Shown here: piece by piece, positions 1-6,541 of the stretch | Numbering within the stretch: position 1 is the stretch's first letter | Layout of the letters: each line of letters opens with the position of its first letter | NCBI GenBank assembly: GCA_023248835.1 | Contig: JAHFDU010000011.1 | Coordinates: 1 to 23,446 of the forward strand | From: Myxococcales bacterium | Lineage (GTDB): Bacteria > Myxococcota_A > Polyangia > Palsa-1104 | Direction of reading: 5' to 3' | DNA: 23,446 nt | Notes under the pieces: generated by a model | Database searches by the model: none | Told to the model about the DNA's origin: nothing | The model's input: only the letters and a program-made list of their open reading frames with translations | Position numbers and translations under genes: made by a program

Positions 1-126
1 TCTCTGACAAAGCAAATCTTTCTCCTGATCTCCTGATCTCCCTGTAAAATCTGATCATTGAATGGTTAACCGTATGACCCCGACAGTGAAAAACAGATCT
101 GCTTTCAAGTGGCAGTGGGACTAGTC

Positions 127-471
127 ATGCCAAAAATTACTTTTCTCCCGGATGGAAACAGCATCGAAGTGCCGAGCGGTACGTCGATTCTTGAAGCGGC
201 AAAAAACTGTCACGCACAGGTTGGTTACGCATGCGGTGGCGTTTGCGCCTGTTCGACTTGTCACGTCTACGTCAAAGAGGGACTGGCATCGCTTTCCCAG
301 CAGCAGGAAAACGAAGAGGATATTTTAGACAAGGCGTTCGATGTGCGCGCCACGTCGCGGCTCGGCTGCCAATCGAAAATCGGCAATGCCGACATCGTCG
401 TCGAGATTACCCGCGAAAGTCGCCAAGCCTGGTTCGACGAACACCCTGAAGAGCGCGCCAAGACCGGCTAA
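127..471 (+). CDS. fdx: ISC-type [2Fe-2S] ferredoxin
   Basis: Small adrenodoxin-like ferredoxin that carries one [2Fe-2S] cluster. In the family it donates electrons in the cytoplasm, typically for iron-sulfur cluster assembly. Counted from ATG 127 the protein has 114 residues. The cluster ligands are visible as C36-x5-C42-x2-C45 plus C81 in 'RLGCQ', and the extra Cys in 'GGVCAC' (C40) is also typical of ISC ferredoxins. A GTG at 109 would add six residues (MAVGLV). ATG 127 is preferred because 'MPKITFLPDG' matches the usual beta-strand start of the family. No other isc genes are visible in the window. A gene starts 21 bases after its stop, so the two may be co-transcribed. Confidence 0.93.
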   Translation: MPKITFLPDGNSIEVPSGTSILEAAKNCHAQVGYACGGVCACSTCHVYVKEGLASLSQQQENEEDILDKAFDVRATSRLGCQSKIGNADIVVEITRESRQAWFDEHPEERAKTG

Positions 472-492
472 TAAAAACATTCAAAGAAGTCC

Positions 493-2397
493 GTGAACGC
501 TTACCATAGCCTGGTGAGTACCGGAACCGATCTGATCTCGAGCGCGTTGCCCGTGCTCAAGCAAGCGATGGTTGCGCGCGATCTCGGCGCCGTCGATAAT
601 CTCTATTATCAAGTCTATGGCAAGCTGCATCCGCGTCGAATGCTTGAGGCGGCGACGGTGGCCGAGCTCGCCATTCTGCGTCAGTGGTTCGAGACCTGGG
701 ACGACGTGTTGCGCGGCTGGCTCTTTGGCGATGCTGGCGGCGAGCTCTGGCGGTCGCTGCTTATTCCCGAGGAAACGGGATTTCCTTTTTCACTTTTGGG
801 GATGAACGCTTGGTGGCTGCGCGAGGCCAAATCGCCGAGGCCCGATGAGCAGCCAAGCTTGTCACCAGGTGCACTCGCTTCGTTGTCGCTCGGCGAACAG
901 GCAAGGGCGCTGGGACGTGCGCTGATGGTTTGGGACAGCGCCCACCCAGTCGACTACCAAGCGATCGCCAACGCGTTATCGTCAGAGTTGCGCCCGTTTC
1001 TTGCTCACTGGTTTCTCAATGTCTATTTGCTGAGTCCATTTTCACTGATTGAAAAAGAGACGCTGGCCAATCGCGAGAGCGGCGCGCAGAGCTTTGCCGA
1101 ATTTCACCAGCGAAATCAGATCCGCATGCCTTCCGACCCGCTGCTCGGGCTGTCGGGCTACCGATCGGCCTATTTCACCGAGACACCGATGCCGTTTTTG
1201 CGCGCGCTGGCGACGCAGATCTTGGCGCCGGCGTTTCCCGTTTTTGCGAGAAAGGCCAACAGCGATGGTGCGAGACTCGGCGCCTTGCTCACCTGTTGGC
1301 AACCCGATCATCCGATTTTTCGCTGTACCGAACCGCTGATACGAGCGTTGCGGCCCAAAGGGCTGCGCGGCTATCTGCCCTCGAGTACTTTGGATGCGAA
1401 TGCCCATACGGGGTGGGGAACACCAGCATCGATTGCCACGATTGGAAATTGCAACAACATGGCTGAACTTGCAAAGGCGGCCGAGCGCATTGCCAGCGAT
1501 GGACTCGAATTTCTTTTTTTTCCTGAGGTGGGACTGAGTCTGCCCAGTCGTTGGCTGTCGACGCAGCGTTTGGCGCGAGTGCAAGCTACCACTTACGGTC
1601 ACCCCACCACCACCGGATCGTCAACGATGGACTATTTCGTCGGCGGCGCTGGCGTCGAGCGGCACGGGCGCGATCACGTCGAGCGATTGGTGCTGCTACC
1701 GGGAGTTGGATTTGCCTCTACCGTGCCGCCGCTTGCGTTGCGGCCGCGGCAGAGACCGCATTCCGTCGATGGCGAAGTCTTGCTGTTCAATCTATCGAGT
1801 TTTGACAAACTCAATCACTCGTTGCTGACCGCCTGGAGCGCGATCTTGGACCAGTTGCCAAAAGCGCAACTAATGATGTTGCCAGGCGTCGCTCCAGGTC
1901 GCGTACCGTCGCTTACCGAAGAGATCGCCGCCTACATTCCGAGTCGACGTTTTCAGATTCTGCCTTCGCTGCCGCGACAATCGTGCGTCGATCTGGGAAA
2001 CGAGGCCGATCTCTATCTCGATTCGTTTCCTTTTGGTGGGTTCAACACCATCATGGATGCGATCGGCACCGGTTGCCCGGTGGTGACACTCGAAGCAAAC
2101 ATTCCCGCCGGCCGACTGGGAGCGGCGGCGCTGCGCATGCTTGGTTTGCCTGAATTCTTGATCGTGCAAAACGTTGATGACTACGTCGCTGTGGTAAAAA
2201 AGCTCTGTCTCGATGCACCGCTGCGGCTTGAGATTCGCGCGAAGATCGCCAGAGAACACGTGACGTCCGTGCTGTGTGGCAATGCCGTCGGCGAACATTT
2301 CAAAGCAGCCGTCGATTGGATGCTCGCGGAAGGACCCGGCAGCAAAGGGGCCCCCGTGGTGATTCGCTCAGGAGAGAAACCGCGAGTACTCGATTAA
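493..2397 (+). CDS. GT41-like (SPINDLY/HMW1C-like) glycosyltransferase
   Basis: 634 residues from a GTG start. The C-terminal part resembles the GT-B catalytic half of family GT41: 'DSFPFGGFNTIMDAIGTG' begins at residue 510 and is followed by 'CPVVTLEA'. These correspond to the UDP-sugar binding loop and helix of SPINDLY/OGT and of the bacterial HMW1C N-glycosyltransferases. Known family members transfer GlcNAc or hexose to Ser/Thr or Asn of proteins. The first ~300 residues are not recognised. No TPR repeats are obvious, so the protein is closer in layout to HMW1C than to OGT. No signal peptide is seen, so it should be cytoplasmic. It lies 21 bases after the ferredoxin with a modest ribosome site (AAAGAAG). 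Donor and acceptor cannot be told from sequence. Confidence 0.72.
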   Translation: MNAYHSLVSTGTDLISSALPVLKQAMVARDLGAVDNLYYQVYGKLHPRRMLEAATVAELAILRQWFETWDDVLRGWLFGDAGGELWRSLLIPEETGFPFSLLGMNAWWLREAKSPRPDEQPSLSPGALASLSLGEQARALGRALMVWDSAHPVDYQAIANALSSELRPFLAHWFLNVYLLSPFSLIEKETLANRESGAQSFAEFHQRNQIRMPSDPLLGLSGYRSAYFTETPMPFLRALATQILAPAFPVFARKANSDGARLGALLTCWQPDHPIFRCTEPLIRALRPKGLRGYLPSSTLDANAHTGWGTPASIATIGNCNNMAELAKAAERIASDGLEFLFFPEVGLSLPSRWLSTQRLARVQATTYGHPTTTGSSTMDYFVGGAGVERHGRDHVERLVLLPGVGFASTVPPLALRPRQRPHSVDGEVLLFNLSSFDKLNHSLLTAWSAILDQLPKAQLMMLPGVAPGRVPSLTEEIAAYIPSRRFQILPSLPRQSCVDLGNEADLYLDSFPFGGFNTIMDAIGTGCPVVTLEANIPAGRLGAAALRMLGLPEFLIVQNVDDYVAVVKKLCLDAPLRLEIRAKIAREHVTSVLCGNAVGEHFKAAVDWMLAEGPGSKGAPVVIRSGEKPRVLD

Positions 2398-2611
2398 ATC
2401 GTTCACAGCGGTTCCGTGAGAAATCCTCAATAATTCAGGCCGGTTCTAGGCCCGTACTCGATGGCGCAACGGGTTGAACAGTTTCGCGGCGCGATTCTGC
2501 CCGTGGTGGTCGATAGTCAAAAATCCGCTGCACCGAGCAAATTGTTTTCCCACCGTCCAGGTCGAGCGGGTTGCACATGTATGTATTACCCAACCCATTG
2601 CAATGCCCATT

Positions 2612-2617
2612 AGGAGG
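2612..2617 (+). promoter_or_regulatory. Ribosome binding site deciding the start at 2624
   Basis: A perfect AGGAGG lies six bases before ATG 2624. The reading frame is open upstream to 2474, but only the start at 2624 has a ribosome site and produces a signal peptide. Confidence 0.8.
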
Positions 2618-2623
2618 CTCCTC

Positions 2624-4087
2624 ATGCGTTCTTTGTCTTCTATTCGGTGGTTTTGCTGCACGCTGTTCTTGCTGCAACTGTTTTCTGGCTCGCCACGATC
2701 GGTTCGCGCCGACGAGGATGCCAATATTGAAAAAAAAGCGCGGGCGCGACGAAAAAGAGAGCTCGCAGAGCTCAAAACCCGCGTATATAACCTCGATAAG
2801 CTCGCCCGAGAGCGCAGCATGGCCAACAAGGTAGGATACCGCGCCATGCATACCCGACCGGTGTATGAACCCGGTTTGACGGACATCGACGTCAGTCCAG
2901 GCGGCTTGGTGCTCACGCTCGGATTCACCCACGCCATCGGGCTTTTGGGCGACGCGAAGTACGAGTTGCGGCGTGGCCCTACGGTGGTCGACACCGGCAT
3001 CCTGCCCACAGAGACCGAGAGGGACCCCTATGCCTGGACCTATGACTACCAAGACAGTCGTTTTGTCATCGGCGGAATCCGGCTCGACAACCATCGCGTT
3101 GGCCCCATGGGGAAGAGCGGCATGAGGAGCGGGCTTCAGATTCCCACAGAGGATCCGCTGGATCCTGGGCCGTACGAACTGCACGTGACGCTGCAGTATC
3201 AAGACGAATATCAGGACGTAAATGGCAGTGCACCGGCGGAGACCGTAGAGATCTCACATCCCTTCGAAGTCAAAAAAGTGCCCAGCCCCAGCGGTGGGAC
3301 CATCACCAATCCGCCAGAGGCGCTGCCCAGCCACGCCGCCATCCGCCGCGAACGCCGTCATCCCTACTGGTATCTTGCCACCGCGTCGACTGAGAATGGC
3401 AGCCACGACGAGGACATCGGACTAAGCAGCTTCTGGGTGACACTGCCGATGTCGATCGCGCAGCGCAGCTCACGTGTCGATTTCCTCTGGTACCACGACG
3501 GTAAACTGGCGGGTCGCGCCAAGCAGGAGGGGCTGGTGGGGGGATCGTTTGATCACGATCCGCTCACCATCGCGTCGCGTTTTTGGGGTTGGCCGGGAGA
3601 GTTTACCTACAGCGAATTGATGACCCAGTCGGGGCGGTGGCAAGTCCACGTCGTGCAGGACGGCCAGTACAGGACTACCTGCACTTTCACCGTCGAATCG
3701 GGGCAAATTCAGGGAGGGCAGGAGTACTCGACACTGATTCCATGTTCGCCACAGAGCGAAGCAAAGGCCTTGGCGCGTCAGCTGAATCTTGGCAAGAAAC
3801 ACCATGGCCCGGATCGCGAGCTGGCCAAGGAGGCGCTGGCGCTTAGCCGATCGCAAGAGCTGCGCACTCTTCGTGGGAAAATCATACAGCTTGAACACTC
3901 CCGCGGTTTGGAAAGCCTATCCGCCGTGGCCGCTCGCGAAGACCAGGACTGGGCGTTCACCCGGCGGCAAGAGCGGCGTGCCGTGGAAAACGAACGGGCC
4001 GCGAATAGAAGCCGTCGCGATATCGAAGGCGACCTCGGCCGCCTCGAAAAACGCTATCGTGACCTGGTGAACCGATTTTCGAAATAG
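2624..4087 (+). CDS. Secreted protein with coiled-coil ends, function unknown
   Basis: 487 residues from ATG 2624. Residues 1-29 form a signal peptide: basic start, hydrophobic 'CCTLFLLQLF' core, probable cleavage after 'SVRA'. The mature N terminus is a strongly charged helix ('EKKARARRKRELAELKTR'). The middle (~60-390) looks like one or two beta-sandwich domains with many Tyr/Trp residues, for example 'PYELHVTLQYQDEYQD'. The last ~100 residues are again charged and helical, ending in 'LEKRYRDLVNRFSK'. It is probably periplasmic or surface-attached. I do not recognise the family. The gene is converging with the uracil-DNA glycosylase gene and stands alone. Confidence 0.8.
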   Translation: MRSLSSIRWFCCTLFLLQLFSGSPRSVRADEDANIEKKARARRKRELAELKTRVYNLDKLARERSMANKVGYRAMHTRPVYEPGLTDIDVSPGGLVLTLGFTHAIGLLGDAKYELRRGPTVVDTGILPTETERDPYAWTYDYQDSRFVIGGIRLDNHRVGPMGKSGMRSGLQIPTEDPLDPGPYELHVTLQYQDEYQDVNGSAPAETVEISHPFEVKKVPSPSGGTITNPPEALPSHAAIRRERRHPYWYLATASTENGSHDEDIGLSSFWVTLPMSIAQRSSRVDFLWYHDGKLAGRAKQEGLVGGSFDHDPLTIASRFWGWPGEFTYSELMTQSGRWQVHVVQDGQYRTTCTFTVESGQIQGGQEYSTLIPCSPQSEAKALARQLNLGKKHHGPDRELAKEALALSRSQELRTLRGKIIQLEHSRGLESLSAVAAREDQDWAFTRRQERRAVENERAANRSRRDIEGDLGRLEKRYRDLVNRFSK

Positions 4088-4127
4088 CTGGTGGTGGTGC
4101 TCGAACGGAACGAGGGAGCGTGAACAC

Positions 4128-4805
4128 TTATCGGCGTCGTTGAATCCCAAGCCGATCGAGCTCTGCCATCACCATTTGCAGATCACTCCAGACTTCGCGC
4201 TTGGCGGCCGGGTTGCGCAAGAGAAACGCGGGATGAAACGTCGGCATCAGCGGCGTGCCTTCGTAGGTTTGAAAGCGTCCGCGCAAACGACTGATCGGCG
4301 CATCCGAGCGCAACAAACATTGCGCCGCAAATTTGCCGAGGCAAACGATCATGCGCGGGCGAATGGCCGCGATCTGTTTTTTCAAAAATGGCTCGCAGGC
4401 TTCGATCTCATCCGGCTCCGGATTGCGATTTCCAGGTGGGCGGCACTTGATGATGTTGGCGATGTAGACGCCCTCACGGGAAAATCCCATCGCCTCGATC
4501 ATCTTGGTGAGAAGCTGTCCAGCGGCGCCGACGAACGGCTCACCGGTACGATCTTCCTCTGCACCCGGGCCCTCTCCAACGAACATGAGTGCGGCACTTG
4601 GTTCGCCGACGCCAAAGACGATGTTTTTTCGTCCGCCGGAAAGTTTGCAGCGGGTGCACTCGCCGAGTTCTTCGCGAATCACCGGCAAACTCGAAGTTCT
4701 CGTCGGCTCCGCTATCTTCACCCGCGGCACGCCGACCACACCGCCCGCTTGCAACCATTCAACGTGTTGTCTGGTCTGACGAATCAGTTGGTCGAGTTCA
4801 CTCAT
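4128..4805 (-). CDS. udg: Uracil-DNA glycosylase, family 4 ([4Fe-4S])
   Basis: 225 residues. Removes uracil from DNA, made by cytosine deamination, as the first step of base-excision repair. Family-4 features are clear. The iron-sulfur Cys set is C50-x2-C53 and C121-x15-C137. Motif 1 is 'GEGPGAEEDRTGEPFVG' at 78-94, and the second catalytic loop is 'HPAFLLR' at 191-197. About 40 residues before the first Cys look like a helix plus a variable linker. The start ATG (4805) overlaps the stop of a 69-codon frame as ATGA. The gene is the last of the unit starting at coaBC and may be translated by coupling. Confidence 0.95.
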   Translation of the reverse strand: MSELDQLIRQTRQHVEWLQAGGVVGVPRVKIAEPTRTSSLPVIREELGECTRCKLSGGRKNIVFGVGEPSAALMFVGEGPGAEEDRTGEPFVGAAGQLLTKMIEAMGFSREGVYIANIIKCRPPGNRNPEPDEIEACEPFLKKQIAAIRPRMIVCLGKFAAQCLLRSDAPISRLRGRFQTYEGTPLMPTFHPAFLLRNPAAKREVWSDLQMVMAELDRLGIQRRR

Positions 4806-5011
4806 GCGAAAAATCTCTGTTGCTCGGTATCACGACGGCCGCCGATCCGCTTCGCCGCCGTCGTCACGCCCTGCGCTTCGCTTCTCACATACAGGTGTAT
4901 GCTGCGATGCGATGCTCGGGTGCTCCTCGGCGGCCGCAAATTCACTGCTGCGCAGCGAATTTGCTCGAAGCGGCTTGTCGGCCGGCTTTGTATTGAGGTT
5001 TTCGGGTTCAT
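4802..5011 (-). CDS. Possible 69-residue ORF filling the coaBC-udg spacer
   Basis: The frame starts with ATG overlapping the coaBC stop (ATGA at 5011-5008) and ends with a TGA overlapping the udg start (ATGA at 4805-4802). The product would be Arg-rich, with no hydrophobic core and no family I recognise. It starts MNPKTSIQ and ends QQRFFA. The overlaps at both ends would carry ribosomes from coaBC to udg, and this is the best argument that it is translated. Its composition does not look like a folded protein. It may simply be the reading frame of an inserted repeat that kept coupling intact. Confidence 0.35.
   Translation of the reverse strand: MNPKTSIQSRPTSRFEQIRCAAVNLRPPRSTRASHRSIHLYVRSEAQGVTTAAKRIGGRRDTEQQRFFA
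4806..5007. repeat. Candidate small inserted element between coaBC and udg
   Basis: A 202-bp segment flanked on both sides by TCAT (4802-4805 and 5008-5011), as expected for a 4-bp target duplication. The ends are loosely inverted: GCGAAAAATCTC at the left against ACCCGAAAACCTC read inward from the right. Inside are a CATAC/GTATG hairpin near 4890-4903 and a larger inverted repeat around 4938-4966 (GCAAATTC ... GAATTTGC around GCTGCGCAGC). No second copy is in this window, so the element status is inferred. Confidence 0.45.
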
Positions 5012-6219
5012 AGTCGCGTGCTCAAGTGCGCCGCCACCCAGTCGAGAATGCCGCCGGCGACTTCATCCTTGCTACCAAACGGCAGCGCGGTGGTGCGCTC
5101 GTTGTCGACCAGCAATACCCGGTTGGTATCGACGCCAAATCCGGCGTCGGTTTGAGACACGTCGTTGGCAACGATCAAATCGCAATGCTTTTCTTGGAGC
5201 TTGCGTGCGGCGCGCGTTTCCACCTCTTCGGTCTCCGCCGCAAATCCGACCAGCAACGGGCGTCGCGCGAAATCCTTTTTCCCGAGCTCTGCCAAAATGT
5301 CTGGATTTCTCTCGAGTTCAATCGCCAGCCGATCGTCGCTTTTTTTTATTTTCTGCGGTGCCACTTTGGCAGCGCGATAATCTCCCACCGCCGCTGCCAT
5401 GATCACGGCATCGGCGAGCGGTGCGCGCTCGAGTGCGTTCTTGCGCATCTCTTCGGCGGTGACGACGTCCACCCGCTCGACATTTCCGGGCGCGAACAGC
5501 TCAGTCGGGCCGGCAATCAGGGTTACTTGCGCACCGCGGCGCAGCGCTTGTCGCGCCAGGGCGAAACCCATTTTCCCCGACGAGCGATTGGACAAAAATC
5601 GCACCGGGTCGAGCGCTTCGTGTGTGGGGCCGGCAGTAATCAAGAATTTTTTCCCATCGAGATCGCGCGGCCCGAGCAGGGCGCGGCAAGCCTGCAAGAT
5701 CGCGCTCGGTTCCGCCATTCGCCCGGCGCCGACCCAGCCGCAAGCCAGATCGCCCGCTTCGGGGCCTACCGCGAAGGCCCCGCGCTCGACCAGCAGAGCC
5801 AAGTTGGCTTGGGTGGCGGGGTGCTGCCACATGTTGACGTTCATCGCCGGCGCTAGCAGCTGCGGCGCTCGACAGGCGAGCGCTATCGTCGAAAACAGAT
5901 CGTTTGCCAGCCCCTGTCCGAGCTGTGCCAGCGCATTGGCGGTTGCAGGTGCGACGACAAACAGCTCAGCCCAATCGGCAAGTTCAATGTGACTGATGGT
6001 TGCCTCTTGCTGGAGATCAAATGTGTCAGTCGCCACTGGATGTTGCGAAAGTGTCTGGAGCGTCAGCGGAGTGATGAACTTTTGCGCGCCGGCGGTCATC
6101 GCGACGCGGACCTCGCCGCCGGTTTTGACGAGCAGGCGCACCAGCTCGGCGGCTTTGTAGGCGGCGATTCCGCCGGTTACGGCGACCAGAATGCGGCGCT
6201 TGAATAAAGCGTCTTCCAT
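5008..6219 (-). CDS. coaBC: Bifunctional phosphopantothenoylcysteine decarboxylase / phosphopantothenate-cysteine ligase
   Basis: 403 residues. Performs the second and third steps of coenzyme A synthesis: CoaB joins cysteine to 4'-phosphopantothenate and CoaC decarboxylates the product using FMN. The CoaC half (about 1-185) shows the flavin-binding 'VAVTGGIAAYKAAEL', the active-site His77 in 'SHIELADW', the 'PAMNVNMW' motif (124-131) and Cys160 in 'ACGWVGAGRM'. The CoaB half starts near 'FLITAGPTHEALDPVRFLSN' and contains 'NRSSGKMG' and the Lys-rich 'KIKKSDD' loop. Length and order are normal for the fused enzyme. It is the first gene of its unit. No ribosome site precedes the ATG, but a promoter fits exactly (see 6220-6254). 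Its stop overlaps an ATG as ATGA. Confidence 0.97.
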   Translation of the reverse strand: MEDALFKRRILVAVTGGIAAYKAAELVRLLVKTGGEVRVAMTAGAQKFITPLTLQTLSQHPVATDTFDLQQEATISHIELADWAELFVVAPATANALAQLGQGLANDLFSTIALACRAPQLLAPAMNVNMWQHPATQANLALLVERGAFAVGPEAGDLACGWVGAGRMAEPSAILQACRALLGPRDLDGKKFLITAGPTHEALDPVRFLSNRSSGKMGFALARQALRRGAQVTLIAGPTELFAPGNVERVDVVTAEEMRKNALERAPLADAVIMAAAVGDYRAAKVAPQKIKKSDDRLAIELERNPDILAELGKKDFARRPLLVGFAAETEEVETRAARKLQEKHCDLIVANDVSQTDAGFGVDTNRVLLVDNERTTALPFGSKDEVAGGILDWVAAHLSTRL

Positions 6220-6254
6220 CGGTTAAGGCTACTCGAATAGCTAAAGTGTGACAA
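6220..6254 (-). promoter_or_regulatory. Predicted coaBC promoter giving a leaderless mRNA
   Basis: Read on the minus strand: TTGTCA (6254-6249), 17 bases, TAGCCT (6231-6226), 6 bases, then the coaBC ATG. The ATG is at the expected +1. There is no Shine-Dalgarno sequence. Confidence 0.55.
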
Positions 6255-6262
6255 CCGAACCT

Positions 6263-6272
6263 GAAGCGCTGG
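6263..6272. repeat. Left 10-bp direct repeat flanking repeat copy 1
   Basis: GAAGCGCTGG at 6263-6272 is repeated exactly at 6500-6509, immediately outside the element 6274-6499. One unmatched T lies at 6273. This could be a target-site duplication. The other copy of the element has only a 3-bp flanking repeat (CTA), so the interpretation is uncertain. Confidence 0.5.
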
Positions 6273-6273
6273 T

Positions 6274-6499
6274 CAGGGCGCCCGGAAGTCCGGGCGCCCG
6301 CCAACAGCTCACAGCCGACAGCCTACAGTTTCGGATTCATTCATGAAATCACCTACTCTAGTCCGCATTTCAAGAGCGCAGTTGCGGAAGGGTCAACGCG
6401 ATTTTGCGATTTTTCTTCACTGTCAGCTGTCAGCTGTCGGCTGTCGGCGGTGGTAAGAACCGCGAAGCGCGAATCAACGCCGACTTCCGGGCACCCCTG
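6274..6499. repeat. Structured terminal-inverted-repeat element, copy 1
   Basis: 226 bp, about nine bases in ten identical by eye to 12883-13101, in the same orientation. The termini are CAGGGCGCCCGGAAGTC and GACTTCCGGGCACCCCTG, inverted with one indel and one mismatch. Next to the left end is a perfect 10-bp hairpin: 6276-6285 pairs with 6290-6299, loop AAGT. The inner arms are heptamer arrays: ACAGCNN units at 6304-6328 face TGTCRGC units at 6421-6448 (four units). The middle includes the palindrome TTCATGAA and a repeated GCGATTTT. It sits between the coaBC promoter and the gene at 6542. No transposase is encoded, so if mobile it would be MITE-like and act in trans. An RNA role is equally possible. 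Confidence 0.8.
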
Positions 6500-6509
6500 G
6501 AAGCGCTGG
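6500..6509. repeat. Right 10-bp direct repeat flanking repeat copy 1
   Basis: GAAGCGCTGG, an exact match to 6263-6272, directly adjoining the right end of the element. Confidence 0.5.
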
Positions 6510-6526
6510 ATCGTCGTTTCTCCTCA

Positions 6527-6541
6527 TGATTTAATGGTGGC
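6527..6541 (+). promoter_or_regulatory. Predicted extended -10 promoter, leaderless start at 6542
   Basis: TG-A-TTTAAT (6527-6535) is an extended -10 box. Six bases then separate it from the ATG at 6542, so the ATG would be the first transcribed codon. The GGTGG just before the ATG is too close to be a good ribosome site. Confidence 0.45.

Noticed and set aside
1..126. TGATCTCC short direct repeat and TAAAAT (45-50) before the ferredoxin
   Set aside because: Too short and no matching -35; probably a gene-end remainder. No promoter could be assigned.
2398..2623. Search for a regulator, RNA gene or sigma-54 site in the gap before 2624
   Set aside because: Nothing beyond the ribosome site was convincing.
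2435..3202. A 255-codon minus-strand frame
   Set aside because: Overlaps the secreted protein gene, which has AGGAGG and a signal peptide; the product is unlike a folded protein.
4140..5402. A 420-codon open frame on the plus strand over udg and coaBC
   Set aside because: It crosses two clear genes on the other strand and has a low-complexity Arg/Pro-rich product.
6343..6459. A short ORF starting MKSPTLV in repeat copy 1, also present in copy 2
   Set aside because: The 7-nt heptamer difference shifts its frame between copies, and there is no ribosome site; structure rather than coding is conserved.
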